Positions 1 to 8,268 of a DNA stretch of 64,000 nucleotides are shown here, in pieces. This stretch comes from Lysobacterales bacterium (lineage in GTDB: Bacteria; Pseudomonadota; Gammaproteobacteria; Xanthomonadales; Xanthomonadaceae): the NCBI GenBank assembly GCA_019510125.1, contig JAEKKX010000014.1, positions 1-64,000 on the forward strand. The letters run 5' to 3'. The position numbers and the translations under genes were made by a program. How positions within the stretch are numbered: position 1 is the stretch's first letter; every line of letters starts with the position of its first letter. The notes beneath the pieces are model-generated. The model was not told the origin of the DNA and made no database searches. It worked only from the letters and a program-made list of their open reading frames with translations.

Positions 1-1653
1 AACCCGCTGGGGCAGGCGACCCAGGCGGGCAGCTACGCCACCGGGGCGCAGTACTACCCCAACGGCGCGCTCAAGCAGTTCACCTACGGCAACGGGGTCG
101 TCCACACGATGACCCAGAACGCGCGGCAGTTGCCGTCGCAGGTGGCGAGCAGCGGCACGACGAACTACACGTACAACTACGATGCCGACGGCAACATCAC
201 CAACATCTGGGACCTGGCGCGTGGCGACGACTACAGTCGCTGGATGACCTACGACGATCTTGATCGATTGACGTCGGCGGGCTCCGCGAGCTTCGGCGGC
301 GACGCCTGGCACCGCTTCACCTACGACGCGCTGGACAACCTCACGTCGTGGAAACTGGCAGGAGTGAAGGACTACGCCGAGTACGTGTACGACGCGCAGA
401 ACCGGCTGACGAACATCCGCAACACCGCGGGCGCATCGGTGGTGGGCCTGGGGTATGACCTGCAGGGCAACGTCGGCAACAGGAACGGCCAGACCTACGA
501 CTTCGACTACGGCAATCGCCTGCGGACGGTGACGGGGCAGGAATCGTACCGCTACGACGGCCTGGGCCGCCGGGTGCAGACGACGAAGACCGACGGCAGC
601 AAGACGACGCTCTGGCAGTACACGCAATCGGGCCAGATGGCGTTCTCCAGCGACTGGGAGGGCGCGACGTACGCGAACCAGAAGACCCACGAGAACGTCT
701 ATCTGGCGGGCAGCGTGGTGGCGATCATCGACCACGACTGGCCGAGCAACGCGGTGATCGCGACGAAGTACCAGCACACCGACGCGCTGGGCAGCCCGGT
801 GGCGGTGACGAACGCGTCCGGGACGGTGATCGAGCGCAACGACTACGAGCCGTACGGCGCGGTGATCGGCAAGCCTGCGTACAGCGGGATCGGCTACACC
901 GGGCACGTGATGGACGGCGGAACCGGAGTGACGTACATGCAGCAGCGGTATTACGATCAGTCGATCGGGAGGTTCTTGTCTGTTGATCCGGTGACGGCTG
1001 ATGGTGGCACTGGCGGGAACTTCAGTCGGTATTGGTATGCCAACAACAATCCCTATTGGTTTACCGATCCCGACGGGCGTGCTGCATGTCCTAATGGGTC
1101 CGGTGGAAGCTGCATTGATTCGCCGCGAACTGAATCAGGAGCGACGCCTCAAGTCGGGCCTTCTACTCAGCAACTTGCTGTAGACAGCCAGGTCAAAGCG
1201 GCATCCGACAGTGGTAGGCTTTCTGATGGGACGAGGCTCAATTATTCAGGCGAAAAAGAGCAGGGCTTCAGCGCTTCAGCGGATGGCACCAAGTCTGCAG
1301 AACTCAGTGGGCAGCGCTGCGTAAGATGTAGTGACGGATCGCAAAGAACATCCGCTACCTTCGATGCATCGAAACTCGGTCTCGGGGAAAGCGGCGGGCA
1401 CACACACAATGGATTAGTCAAGCCTTTGCCAGGCCCCGAAGATGGTAGGATGGCTCGCGCTACGGGTAAAACTGCTTACATGATCTCTCCGCGTGGTGCA
1501 TTCGGAATCGAGAGAACTGATGTTGGCTATAGAGTCCGTTTAATCGATGGAACAAGACTCGATGCTAAGGAGCGCCGCGCTCTTATGAAGATTATCGATG
1601 GTTGGAATCAGAATCAGGGGGGCTCGGGAATTTCATGTGCTCCCGGATGCTGA
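1..1653 (+). CDS. RHS-repeat protein, 3' part (5' end outside window)
   Basis: The reading frame is open from base 1, so the ORF-track start at 109 is internal and the gene begins outside the window. The visible part has YD/RHS repeats (YNYDADGNITN, YDALDNLTSW, YRYDGLGRRVQ) followed by the RHS core end (GYTGHVMDGGTGVTYMQQRYYD, then RFLSVDP) closing at DPDGR near base 1080. Core repeats of this family form a shell around a C-terminal toxin tip. After DPDGR the DNA is clearly AT-richer and the roughly 190-residue tip is unrelated to the core, the usual mark of tip exchange. The tip has a GHTHN motif and a following ED, loosely like DUF4329/JAB-type domains; its activity is not established. The stop overlaps the next gene. 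Confidence 0.93.
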   Translation, partial: NPLGQATQAGSYATGAQYYPNGALKQFTYGNGVVHTMTQNARQLPSQVASSGTTNYTYNYDADGNITNIWDLARGDDYSRWMTYDDLDRLTSAGSASFGGDAWHRFTYDALDNLTSWKLAGVKDYAEYVYDAQNRLTNIRNTAGASVVGLGYDLQGNVGNRNGQTYDFDYGNRLRTVTGQESYRYDGLGRRVQTTKTDGSKTTLWQYTQSGQMAFSSDWEGATYANQKTHENVYLAGSVVAIIDHDWPSNAVIATKYQHTDALGSPVAVTNASGTVIERNDYEPYGAVIGKPAYSGIGYTGHVMDGGTGVTYMQQRYYDQSIGRFLSVDPVTADGGTGGNFSRYWYANNNPYWFTDPDGRAACPNGSGGSCIDSPRTESGATPQVGPSTQQLAVDSQVKAASDSGRLSDGTRLNYSGEKEQGFSASADGTKSAELSGQRCVRCSDGSQRTSATFDASKLGLGESGGHTHNGLVKPLPGPEDGRMARATGKTAYMISPRGAFGIERTDVGYRVRLIDGTRLDAKERRALMKIIDGWNQNQGGSGISCAPGC

Positions 1654-2060
1654 TTTTTGGCTTTCTCATTTGCGGGTTGTCCGCTTGCGTCTCCTTTCCA
1701 TCTCGTAGTGACGGCTTCGACGTTTGTACCGCAGGCCAAGAATGCACGGCAGAAGGAGTGCTTAGCTTGCACGCGGGACAGCCGCCAGCATGGGTCGCCC
1801 TGCTAGAAGTAGATGATAAGTGCGCAAAACTCGCGTTGCCGGATGAATTTTACAGAGATAGACAGCAATGGGATGGCAAAAAAGTCACTGTGACGGGACG
1901 TGCTTTTGTGCAACCCAGCTTTGATGAAAGTAACGGCATGGTCACGCTTTGGTACACGGAGCGAGATCGAAAGCTAGCACTTGGGATGTGCGATCACGGC
2001 ATCGGTATCTACGTCGAATCAATGCGTTCGAGCTCTGGTACGGAGTGGCCGGTTCCATAA
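1647..2060 (+). CDS. Small lipoprotein, candidate immunity protein for the RHS tip
   Basis: The track ORF starts at 1602, but the ATG at 1647 gives a clean lipoprotein signal: MLIFGFLICGLSAC with lipobox LSAC, then a polar domain of about 120 residues. This ATG overlaps the RHS stop (ATGCTGA), so translation is probably coupled. An upstream in-frame ATG at 1635 is possible. The mature part has several Cys residues and no family I can name. Position directly behind an RHS tip, small size and shared low GC suggest an immunity protein; export to the periplasm would mean the toxin is met outside the cytoplasm. This role is inferred from position only. Confidence 0.7.
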   Translation: MLIFGFLICGLSACVSFPSRSDGFDVCTAGQECTAEGVLSLHAGQPPAWVALLEVDDKCAKLALPDEFYRDRQQWDGKKVTVTGRAFVQPSFDESNGMVTLWYTERDRKLALGMCDHGIGIYVESMRSSSGTEWPVP

Positions 2061-2119
2061 GGGCCGTGAGCGTGTAGGGCGCAAAGGGGGCGTAGAAAGT
2101 CAGCCCGCGCCCATGAAGC

Positions 2120-2147
2120 ACAAGGCCCGCATCGCTGCAGGCCTTGT
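2120..2147 (+). terminator. Hairpin downstream of RHS/lipoprotein pair
   Basis: ACAAGGCC (2120-2127) pairs with GGCCTTGT (2140-2147), and an inner GCA/TGC extends the stem over a TCGC loop. There is no T tract, so it may be a Rho-assisted terminator or an mRNA end structure about 60 bases after the lipoprotein stop. Confidence 0.4.
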
Positions 2148-2157
2148 CGCTCTGCAT

Positions 2158-2375
2158 GATTAATGGTTTTGGTTGGCGGCTGGCGCGCTTTGCTATGCGT
2201 CGCGGACTGCGCGATGCGGCCGACGAGGTCGGGGTCGTTGTCGGTGCCGCTGTGAACAGGCGCTTGGCCTGGTGTTTGACGATGAGCGAGTCGACACGCG
2301 TTCGGCGATGACACGCTCGCGCGGATCGAATTGGCGCAGGGCCTCGAGCTTGAGCTTGAGCGTCTCGTTGGCCAT
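2158..2375 (-). pseudogene. C-terminal remnant of an XRE-type regulator, frameshifted
   Basis: Read on the minus strand from the ATG at 2375, the frame gives MANETLKLKLEALRQFDPRERV. The continuation DSLIVKHQAKR lies in another frame, beginning near 2295. Joined, this resembles the conserved tail of XRE-family helix-turn-helix regulators (LKLQFEAI..FD..E...., then ..L..LILKHQAKR). A single missing base would explain the break: GTGTCGAC where an intact gene could read GTGcTCGAC. The N-terminal HTH half is absent, because eda coding sequence begins only 27 bases upstream. I read it as a decayed gene fragment beside the RHS locus. The family match is from memory of motifs, not a search. Confidence 0.5.
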
Positions 2376-2401
2376 GGCGCCCTGACGGCGCCGGTCCGGG
2401 T

Positions 2402-3034
2402 TCACCGCCGCGCTGCGGCCTCCGCGAGCGCGCCGATCGCGGCCCAATCCCTCGCCTTCAGCGCCTCCCCCGGCGCCATCCACGACCCGCCGACCGTGAT
2501 CACGTTCGGCAGCGCGAGATAGCCCGGCGCCTTCGCGGCGTCGATGCCGCCGGTGGGGCAGAACTTCACCTGGGCGAAGGGGCCGGCGAAGGCCTTGAGG
2601 GCGGCGACGCCGCCGCTGGCTTCGGCGGGGAAGAACTTGAAGCGGGTCCAGCCGTGTTCGAGGCCGCGCATGAGTTCGCTGGCGGTGGCGATGCCGGGCA
2701 GCAGCGGGATGGCGGCGGTCTTCGCGGCGGCGTAGAGCGCGTCGCTGCCGCCGGGCGAGATCGCGAAGGCGGCGCCGGCGTCCTGCACCGCGGCGAGGTC
2801 GGCGGGGGTGAGCACGGTGCCGGCGCCGACGATCGCGCCGGGCACGGTGCGCATGCGGCGGATGACCTCCAGCGCCGCCGGCGTGCGCAGGGTGATTTCC
2901 AGCACCGGCAAACCCGCGGCGACCAGGGTCTCGGCCAGCGGGATGGCGTCGTCGGCGTCGGCGACGGCCAGCACCGGCACGACCGGGGCCTGGTGCAGGA
3001 TGGCGTCGATGCGGTCCATGGTTTCGGAATTCAT
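2402..3034 (-). CDS. eda: KDPG aldolase
   Basis: 2-dehydro-3-deoxy-6-phosphogluconate aldolase, last step of the Entner-Doudoroff pathway, splitting KDPG to pyruvate and glyceraldehyde 3-phosphate in the cytoplasm. Length 210 residues is normal. Class I aldolase features are visible: EITLRT near residue 46, GAGTVL near 71, the Schiff-base lysine in FKFFPAE near 133 and the phosphate-binding CPTGGI near 160. It is the last gene of zwf-pgl-edd-glk-eda; its ATG overlaps the glk stop by four bases (ATGA), so it is translationally coupled. Confidence 0.97.
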   Translation of the reverse strand: MNSETMDRIDAILHQAPVVPVLAVADADDAIPLAETLVAAGLPVLEITLRTPAALEVIRRMRTVPGAIVGAGTVLTPADLAAVQDAGAAFAISPGGSDALYAAAKTAAIPLLPGIATASELMRGLEHGWTRFKFFPAEASGGVAALKAFAGPFAQVKFCPTGGIDAAKAPGYLALPNVITVGGSWMAPGEALKARDWAAIGALAEAAARR

Positions 3035-4035
3035 CGGGCGGCCTCGTGTCGGGCGTCGGCGCGCAGCGCCATGGCGGCGCCGAGCAGGCCCGGGCCGGTG
3101 TGGGTGATGACGCGGATGTGGACGGATTCGAGGTACGCGGCGAAGCGCCCCTTGGCGAGGAAGCGTTCGCGGAAGGCGCTGCTGCGCAGGAACGGCACGA
3201 AGCGCGGGACGATGCCGCCGGCCAGCATCACCGTGCGCGCGCCGTGGATCAGCGCGGCGTCGCCGGCGACGCTGCCGAGCACCGCGCAGAAGCGCGCCAG
3301 CGTGCGACGTGCGGCGAGGTCGTGGCCTTCGAGCGCGGCGGCGACGATGTCCGCCGGTTCGCGCAGCGCCTGGTGCTGGCCGGTGCCGTGGTCGACCGCG
3401 CCGCGCAGCACGGCGTCGATGTGCGACAGGCCGCTGCCGCAGAGCAGGCGTTCGTTGGAGACGCGGCCGAAGCGCGCGGTGAACCAGCGCGCGATGGTCA
3501 GCTCCTCCTCGCCCAGCGGCGCGAAGCTGACATGGCCGCCTTCGGTCTCGACCACCTGCCAGTGGCCGGCGCCGCCGACCAGCAGGGCCACGCCGAGGCC
3601 CGTACCGGGGCCGATCACCGTGACCGGCCCCTGCAGCGGCGCATCGGCATCGCCGTGCAACGCGAGGCGTTCGCTCGGATGCAGCGCCGGCACCGACCAG
3701 GCGACCGCGCCGAAATCGTTGAGCACGTGCAGCCGTTCCAGCCCCAGCGCGTGCTGCAGCTCGCCGCGGGTGAACGACCAGGCGCGGTTGGTGAGCCGGA
3801 TCTCCTCGCCGTTGACCGGGCTGGCGACGGCGATGGCGGCCCGGCGCGGGCGCGCGCCGATGCCGTCGAGGTAGTGCTCGGCCGCATGCTGCAGGCTGGC
3901 GAAGCGCGCGGCTTCGAGGCTGCGCGGCTCCAGCACCTCGGCGACCGGCGCGGAGAGGTCGGTGAGGGCGAAACGTGCGTTGGTGCCGCCGATGTCGGCG
4001 ATCAGGGCGAGCGTGGAGGCGGCGGCGAGGGTCAT
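3031..4035 (-). CDS. glk: Glucokinase
   Basis: ATP-dependent phosphorylation of glucose to glucose 6-phosphate, feeding zwf. The 334-residue protein has the bacterial glucokinase (Glk family) signatures: phosphate-binding ADIGGTNARF at about residue 13, LNDF near 106, GPGTGLG near 143 and EGGH near 165. It lies 19 bases downstream of edd and overlaps eda by four bases. Having glucokinase inside the Entner-Doudoroff operon fits free glucose brought in by the nearby symporter rather than by a PTS. Confidence 0.96.
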   Translation of the reverse strand: MTLAAASTLALIADIGGTNARFALTDLSAPVAEVLEPRSLEAARFASLQHAAEHYLDGIGARPRRAAIAVASPVNGEEIRLTNRAWSFTRGELQHALGLERLHVLNDFGAVAWSVPALHPSERLALHGDADAPLQGPVTVIGPGTGLGVALLVGGAGHWQVVETEGGHVSFAPLGEEELTIARWFTARFGRVSNERLLCGSGLSHIDAVLRGAVDHGTGQHQALREPADIVAAALEGHDLAARRTLARFCAVLGSVAGDAALIHGARTVMLAGGIVPRFVPFLRSSAFRERFLAKGRFAAYLESVHIRVITHTGPGLLGAAMALRADARHEAAR

Positions 4036-4054
4036 GCGCTGGATTCTCCGCGGC

Positions 4055-5875
4055 TCAGTCTTGCGTGAACAGACTGCAGGCGCCTTCCTCGGCGGAACCG
4101 ACGTTCGCGCGCATCAGGCCGAACAGTTCGCGGCCGGTGCCGTGATGGTTGCCGGCGAGGTCGGGCCGCGTCGCATCGCGCATCGTCCACTCGGCCTCGG
4201 GCACGTCGGCGTGCAGCACGCCGGCCTCAGCGTCGATCCGGATCGGATCGCCGTCGCGCAGTCTGGCGATGGCGCCGGCGCAGGCGGCTTCGGGGGTGAC
4301 GTGGATCGCCGCCAGCACCTTGCCCGAGGCGCCGGACATGCGGCCGTCGGTCAGCAGCGCGACGCGCTGTCCGCGATCCTGCAGCACCGACAGCGTCGGC
4401 GTCAGCTTGTGCAGCTCGGGCATGCCGTTGGCGCGCGGGCCCTGGCCGCGGATGACGGCGATGAAATCCCCCGTGAGGTCGCCGGCCTTGAACGCCGCCA
4501 GCAGCGCGTCCTGCGAATCGAACACCTTCGCCGGCGCGGCGATGGCGCGATGTTCGGGCGCGACCGCGGAGATCTTCACCACCGCGCGGCCGAGGTTGCC
4601 CTGCAGCCGGCGCAGGCCGCCTTCGCGGTCGAACGGGTCGGCCGCGCCGCGCACGATCGCGGTGTCGCCCGACTGCGCCGGCGCGTCGCGCCAGACCAGC
4701 GTCGTGCCTTCGAGCGCGGGCGCCCGCGCCTGCGCGCGCAGGTCGCCGCCGTGGACGCAGCGGATGTCGGCGTGCATCAGGCCGGCGTCGAGCAGTTCGC
4801 GGATCACGAACGCGAGACCGCCGGCGGCGTGGAACTGGTTCACGTCGGCGCTGCCGTTGGGATAGACGCGGGCCAGCAGCGGGGTGGCCTGCGACAGCTC
4901 GTCGAGGTCGTCCCAGTCGATCACCAGGCCCGCCGCACGGGCGATCGCGACCAGGTGCAGCGCGTGGTTGGTCGAACCGCCGGTGGCGGCGAGACCGACC
5001 ATCGCGTTGACGATCGCCTTCTCGTCGACGGTGCGGCCGATCGGCCGGTAGTCCTCGCCCAGCGCGGTGATCCGCAGCGCCTGCTCGGCGGCGGCCACGG
5101 TCAGCGCGTCGCGCAGCGGGGTGTGCGGGTTGACGAAGGCGCTGCCCGGCATGTGCAGGCCCATGACCTCCATCAGCATCTGGTTGGAGTTGGCGGTGCC
5201 GTAGAACGTGCAGGTGCCGGCGGCGTGGTACGACGCGGATTCGGCGTCGAGCAGCTCCTCGCGCGTGGCCTTGCCTTCGGCGTAGCGCTGGCGGACGGCG
5301 GCCTTTTCCTTGTTGGGGATGCCCGAGGGCATCGGCCCGGCGGGCACGAAGATCGCCGGCAGGTGGCCGAAGGTCAGCGCGCCGATCAGCAGGCCCGGCA
5401 CGATCTTGTCGCACACGCCGAGCAGCAGCGCGGCGTCGAACATCTCGTGCGACAGCGCGACCGCGGTGGACATCGCGACCACGTCGCGCGAGAACAGCGA
5501 CAGCTCCATGCCGCTGCGGCCCTGGGTCACGCCGTCGCACATCGCCGGCACGCCGCCGGCGACCTGCGCGCTGCCGCCGGCGTTGCGCGCGGCCATCCGG
5601 ATCAGCGCCGGGTACTGCTCCATCGGCTGGTGCGCCGAGAGCATGTCGTTGTAGGCGGTGACGATGCCGAGGTTGCCGCCCGCGCCGGCCTTGAGCATGG
5701 GCTTGTCGGGACCCGAGGCCGCGAAGCCGTGGGCGAGGTTGCCGCAGCCCAGGTCGCGGCGCACCGGCCCGCGCGGACGCGCGGCGTCGATCCGGGCGAG
5801 ATAGGCCGTGCGCGTCGGCAGGCTCTTCTCGGCGATGCGTGCGGTCACGCGTTCGACGACGGGATGCAGGCTCAT
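4055..5875 (-). CDS. edd: Phosphogluconate dehydratase
   Basis: Dehydrates 6-phosphogluconate to KDPG. It belongs to the IlvD/Edd family of Fe-S dehydratases. Length 606 residues is standard. The three cysteine contexts expected to bind the cluster are present: [10 protein letters not shown] near residue 60, [11 protein letters not shown] near 110 and [14 protein letters not shown] near 220. The C-terminal half carries the IlvD/Edd swivel domain ([13 protein letters not shown]). It starts 13 bases after the pgl stop and is clearly part of the same transcript. Confidence 0.97.
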   Translation of the reverse strand: MSLHPVVERVTARIAEKSLPTRTAYLARIDAARPRGPVRRDLGCGNLAHGFAASGPDKPMLKAGAGGNLGIVTAYNDMLSAHQPMEQYPALIRMAARNAGGSAQVAGGVPAMCDGVTQGRSGMELSLFSRDVVAMSTAVALSHEMFDAALLLGVCDKIVPGLLIGALTFGHLPAIFVPAGPMPSGIPNKEKAAVRQRYAEGKATREELLDAESASYHAAGTCTFYGTANSNQMLMEVMGLHMPGSAFVNPHTPLRDALTVAAAEQALRITALGEDYRPIGRTVDEKAIVNAMVGLAATGGSTNHALHLVAIARAAGLVIDWDDLDELSQATPLLARVYPNGSADVNQFHAAGGLAFVIRELLDAGLMHADIRCVHGGDLRAQARAPALEGTTLVWRDAPAQSGDTAIVRGAADPFDREGGLRRLQGNLGRAVVKISAVAPEHRAIAAPAKVFDSQDALLAAFKAGDLTGDFIAVIRGQGPRANGMPELHKLTPTLSVLQDRGQRVALLTDGRMSGASGKVLAAIHVTPEAACAGAIARLRDGDPIRIDAEAGVLHADVPEAEWTMRDATRPDLAGNHHGTGRELFGLMRANVGSAEEGACSLFTQD

Positions 5876-5888
5876 GGCGTCGGGCTCA

Positions 5889-6596
5889 TCAGGGACTCCA
5901 GTGGATGTGCACCGTGACCTCCGGCGCGTGCAGCACGGCGGAAACGGGCATGTGCAGCGGGTCGTGCGTCGCCTGCGCGGCGCGCAGCACCTCGCGCTTG
6001 CGCGCGCCGGTGACCAGCAGGTGCAGGTGGCGCGCGCGCAGCAGGCGCGCGAGGCCGAGGGTGATGCGCGGGAACGGCGCTTCCGGCGGCAGCGGGTCGG
6101 GCACCAGCGCGAACGCGTCCTCGCCGGCGTCGGGCGCCATCGCCGCGGGCAGCGCCGGGTTGCCAGGGAACAGCGACGCGGTGTGCGCGTCCTCGCCCAT
6201 GCCCAGCACCACCGCGTCGAAGGCGGTCGCGTGCAGCGGCGCGAGCGCGCGGCGCGCGTGCGCGAGCGACGCGTCGGGATCGCCGTCGGCGACGGTCAGC
6301 GATTCGACGACGAGGCCGTCGGCCATCGCGAACGCGGCGCGCAGCGCGGACACGTTGCTGGCCGGGTGGTCGTGCGTCACGCAGCGGTCGTCGCCGGGGA
6401 GTGCGACGACCTGCGGCCAGTGCAGCGTGGTCGCCGCCAGCGCCCGGTAGATCGGCAGCGGCGTGCGTCCGCCGGCCAGCGCCAGCGTCGCGCGCCCGTG
6501 GGCCTGCAGCGCCTCCGCGCAGGCGGCGTGCAGCCGCGCGGCGACCGCGGCGGTCAGCGCTTCGGCGTCGGGGTAGGCGTGTTCGACCCAGGCCAT
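5889..6596 (-). CDS. pgl: 6-phosphogluconolactonase
   Basis: Hydrolyses 6-phosphogluconolactone to 6-phosphogluconate. The track start at 6629 lies inside zwf. The ATG at 6596 ([10 protein letters not shown]) is preferred because GGAG lies about 12 bases upstream, at the zwf end, and because it matches the family N-terminus; this gives 235 residues, usual for DevB/Pgl. Motifs: LAGGRTP near residue 40 and [14 protein letters not shown] near 130, the phosphosugar-binding segment of the glucosamine-6-phosphate isomerase/Pgl superfamily. It sits between zwf and edd, so the operon holds every step from glucose 6-phosphate to pyruvate plus triose phosphate. Confidence 0.95.
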   Translation of the reverse strand: MAWVEHAYPDAEALTAAVAARLHAACAEALQAHGRATLALAGGRTPLPIYRALAATTLHWPQVVALPGDDRCVTHDHPASNVSALRAAFAMADGLVVESLTVADGDPDASLAHARRALAPLHATAFDAVVLGMGEDAHTASLFPGNPALPAAMAPDAGEDAFALVPDPLPPEAPFPRITLGLARLLRARHLHLLVTGARKREVLRAAQATHDPLHMPVSAVLHAPEVTVHIHWSP

Positions 6597-6606
6597 CGCG
6601 TCGCGC

Positions 6607-8076
6607 TCACTCCCGCCAACTGTGGCCATGCCGCTCGGTCATCGCGAGCGCGGCGTTCGGGCCCCAGGTGCCGGCGGCGTAGGGCCTGGGCGGCGTGCCG
6701 GCGCAGGCCCAGCCGTCGAGGATGGCGTCGACCCACTTCCACGCGGCCTCGGTCTCGTCGCGGCGCACGAACAGCGTGCCGTTGCCTTCGATCGCGTCGA
6801 GGTACAGGCGCTCGTAGGCCAGGCGCCGCCGCACGTTGCCGAATTCCTCGTCGAGGTCGAGGTCCAGCGACACCTGCGACAGCCGCAGGCCGTTGCGATC
6901 CAGGCCCGGCGTCTTGTGCATCAACTGCAGCTCGATGCGCTCGTCCGGCTGCAGTTTGATCAGCAGTGCGTTGGGCTGCGTCGACGCGCCGGCGCGGGCG
7001 AAGATCGAGTGCGGCACCGCGCGGAACTGCAGGTAGATCTCCGAGCAGCGGCGCGCCATGCGCTTGCCGGTGCGCAGGTAGAACGGCACCCCCGACCAGC
7101 GCCAGTTGTCGATGTGCGCGCGCAGGGCGACGAAGGTCTCGGTGCGGCTGGGGCGGCCGAGCTCCTCGACGTAGCCGGGCACCGCCTTGCCGGCGATCGC
7201 GCCGGCGACGTACTGCCCGGCCACGGTCTCGGCGCCGACTTCGTTGCGGCCGATCGGCCGCAGCGCGTGCAGCACCTTGATCTTCTCGTTGCGCACCGCG
7301 GTCGGCTCGAACTGCGACGGCGGCTCCATCGCCACCAGGCACAGCAGTTGCAGCATGTGGTTCTGGAGCATGTCGCGGATCGCGCCGGAACCGTCGTAGT
7401 AGTCGCCGCGGCCTTCGACGCCGACGGTCTCGGCCACGGTGATCTGCACGTGCTCGATGTGGCGCGCGTTCCACAGCGGCTCGAACAGCGCGTTGCCGAA
7501 GCGCAGCGCCAGCAGGTTCTGTACGCCTTCCTTGCCGAGGTAGTGGTCGACCCGGTAGACCTGCGACTCGTCGAACGTGCGGGTGACGCCGTCGTTGATC
7601 GCGATCGCCTCGGCCAGATCGTGGCCGATCGGCTTCTCCAGCATCACCCGCGTGCCGGGGCCGTTGAGGCCATGCCGGCCCAGCGCGTCGCAGGCCTGCA
7701 CGTAGAAGCTCGGCGAGGTGCTGAGGTGGTAGAGCACGTCGCCGTCGCGCAGCGCATGCACCCGCGCGGCGAGCGCGGCCATCGAGGCGTCGTCGTCCAG
7801 CGAGGCCGGCTGGTAGTGGGCGCGCGCCAGCAGCCGTTCGAGCACCGCCGCGTCGCGCTGCGCCTCGGGCACGAAGGTGCGGATCGAGGTCGCGATCGCG
7901 TCGCGGAACCCGGCCTCGTCGAGCGTGCTGCGCGCGGTGCCGAGCAGGTTCATGCCGGCCGGCAGCAGGCGGTCGGCTTCCAGCCCGTACAGCGAGGGCA
8001 GCAGCATGCGCTGGGCGAGATCGCCGGTGGCGCCGAAGATGGTCAGCAGCGAGGCGGAGGACGTGGTCACGGGCAT
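6607..8076 (-). CDS. zwf: Glucose-6-phosphate dehydrogenase
   Basis: NAD(P)-dependent oxidation of glucose 6-phosphate to the lactone. 489 residues, the usual bacterial size. The dinucleotide-binding motif is GATGDLAQR near residue 15 (family GASGDL), and the active-site signature RVDHYLGKE is near residue 175. It is the first gene of the zwf-pgl-edd-glk-eda operon, so the promoter and a LacI-type operator candidate lie in the 190-base gap before it. There is no hexR next to it, the usual regulator in pseudomonads. Start ATG as in the track. Confidence 0.97.
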   Translation of the reverse strand: MPVTTSSASLLTIFGATGDLAQRMLLPSLYGLEADRLLPAGMNLLGTARSTLDEAGFRDAIATSIRTFVPEAQRDAAVLERLLARAHYQPASLDDDASMAALAARVHALRDGDVLYHLSTSPSFYVQACDALGRHGLNGPGTRVMLEKPIGHDLAEAIAINDGVTRTFDESQVYRVDHYLGKEGVQNLLALRFGNALFEPLWNARHIEHVQITVAETVGVEGRGDYYDGSGAIRDMLQNHMLQLLCLVAMEPPSQFEPTAVRNEKIKVLHALRPIGRNEVGAETVAGQYVAGAIAGKAVPGYVEELGRPSRTETFVALRAHIDNWRWSGVPFYLRTGKRMARRCSEIYLQFRAVPHSIFARAGASTQPNALLIKLQPDERIELQLMHKTPGLDRNGLRLSQVSLDLDLDEEFGNVRRRLAYERLYLDAIEGNGTLFVRRDETEAAWKWVDAILDGWACAGTPPRPYAAGTWGPNAALAMTERHGHSWRE

Positions 8077-8126
8077 GGTCGTCGGGAAACGTCAAAGCGT
8101 AAGCGCAGCCGCTCGAACGGCTGGAG

Positions 8127-8140
8127 TGTAATCGTTTTCA
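8127..8140 (-). promoter_or_regulatory. LacI-family operator candidate before zwf
   Basis: On the minus strand this reads TGAAAACGATTACA, which matches the LacI/GalR/CcpA-type consensus TGWAARCGYTWNCW at 13 of 14 positions, including the central CG. It lies about 50 bases upstream of the zwf ATG, where a repressor would block the zwf-eda operon. No lacI-type gene is in the window, so the regulator would be encoded elsewhere. A GC hairpin (CAGCCG/CGGCTG, 8106-8123) lies between it and the gene. Confidence 0.5.
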
Positions 8141-8268
8141 GGCGATGCGCCGCGCAAAGGCGCGCCGGTGCGGGCGGAACGCATCGTCGCGGGCGGGCGC
8201 GGTCGTGCGGACGCCCGGGTGTGCGCCGAGGATCGCCGGGTCCGGGCGCTGCGCCGCATCGGCCGCGC

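Noticed and set aside
2173-2522. Plus-strand ORFs 70 and 63 codons opposite the XRE remnant and eda
   Set aside because: No ribosome-binding site and no protein pattern; eda coding on the minus strand explains the open frame.
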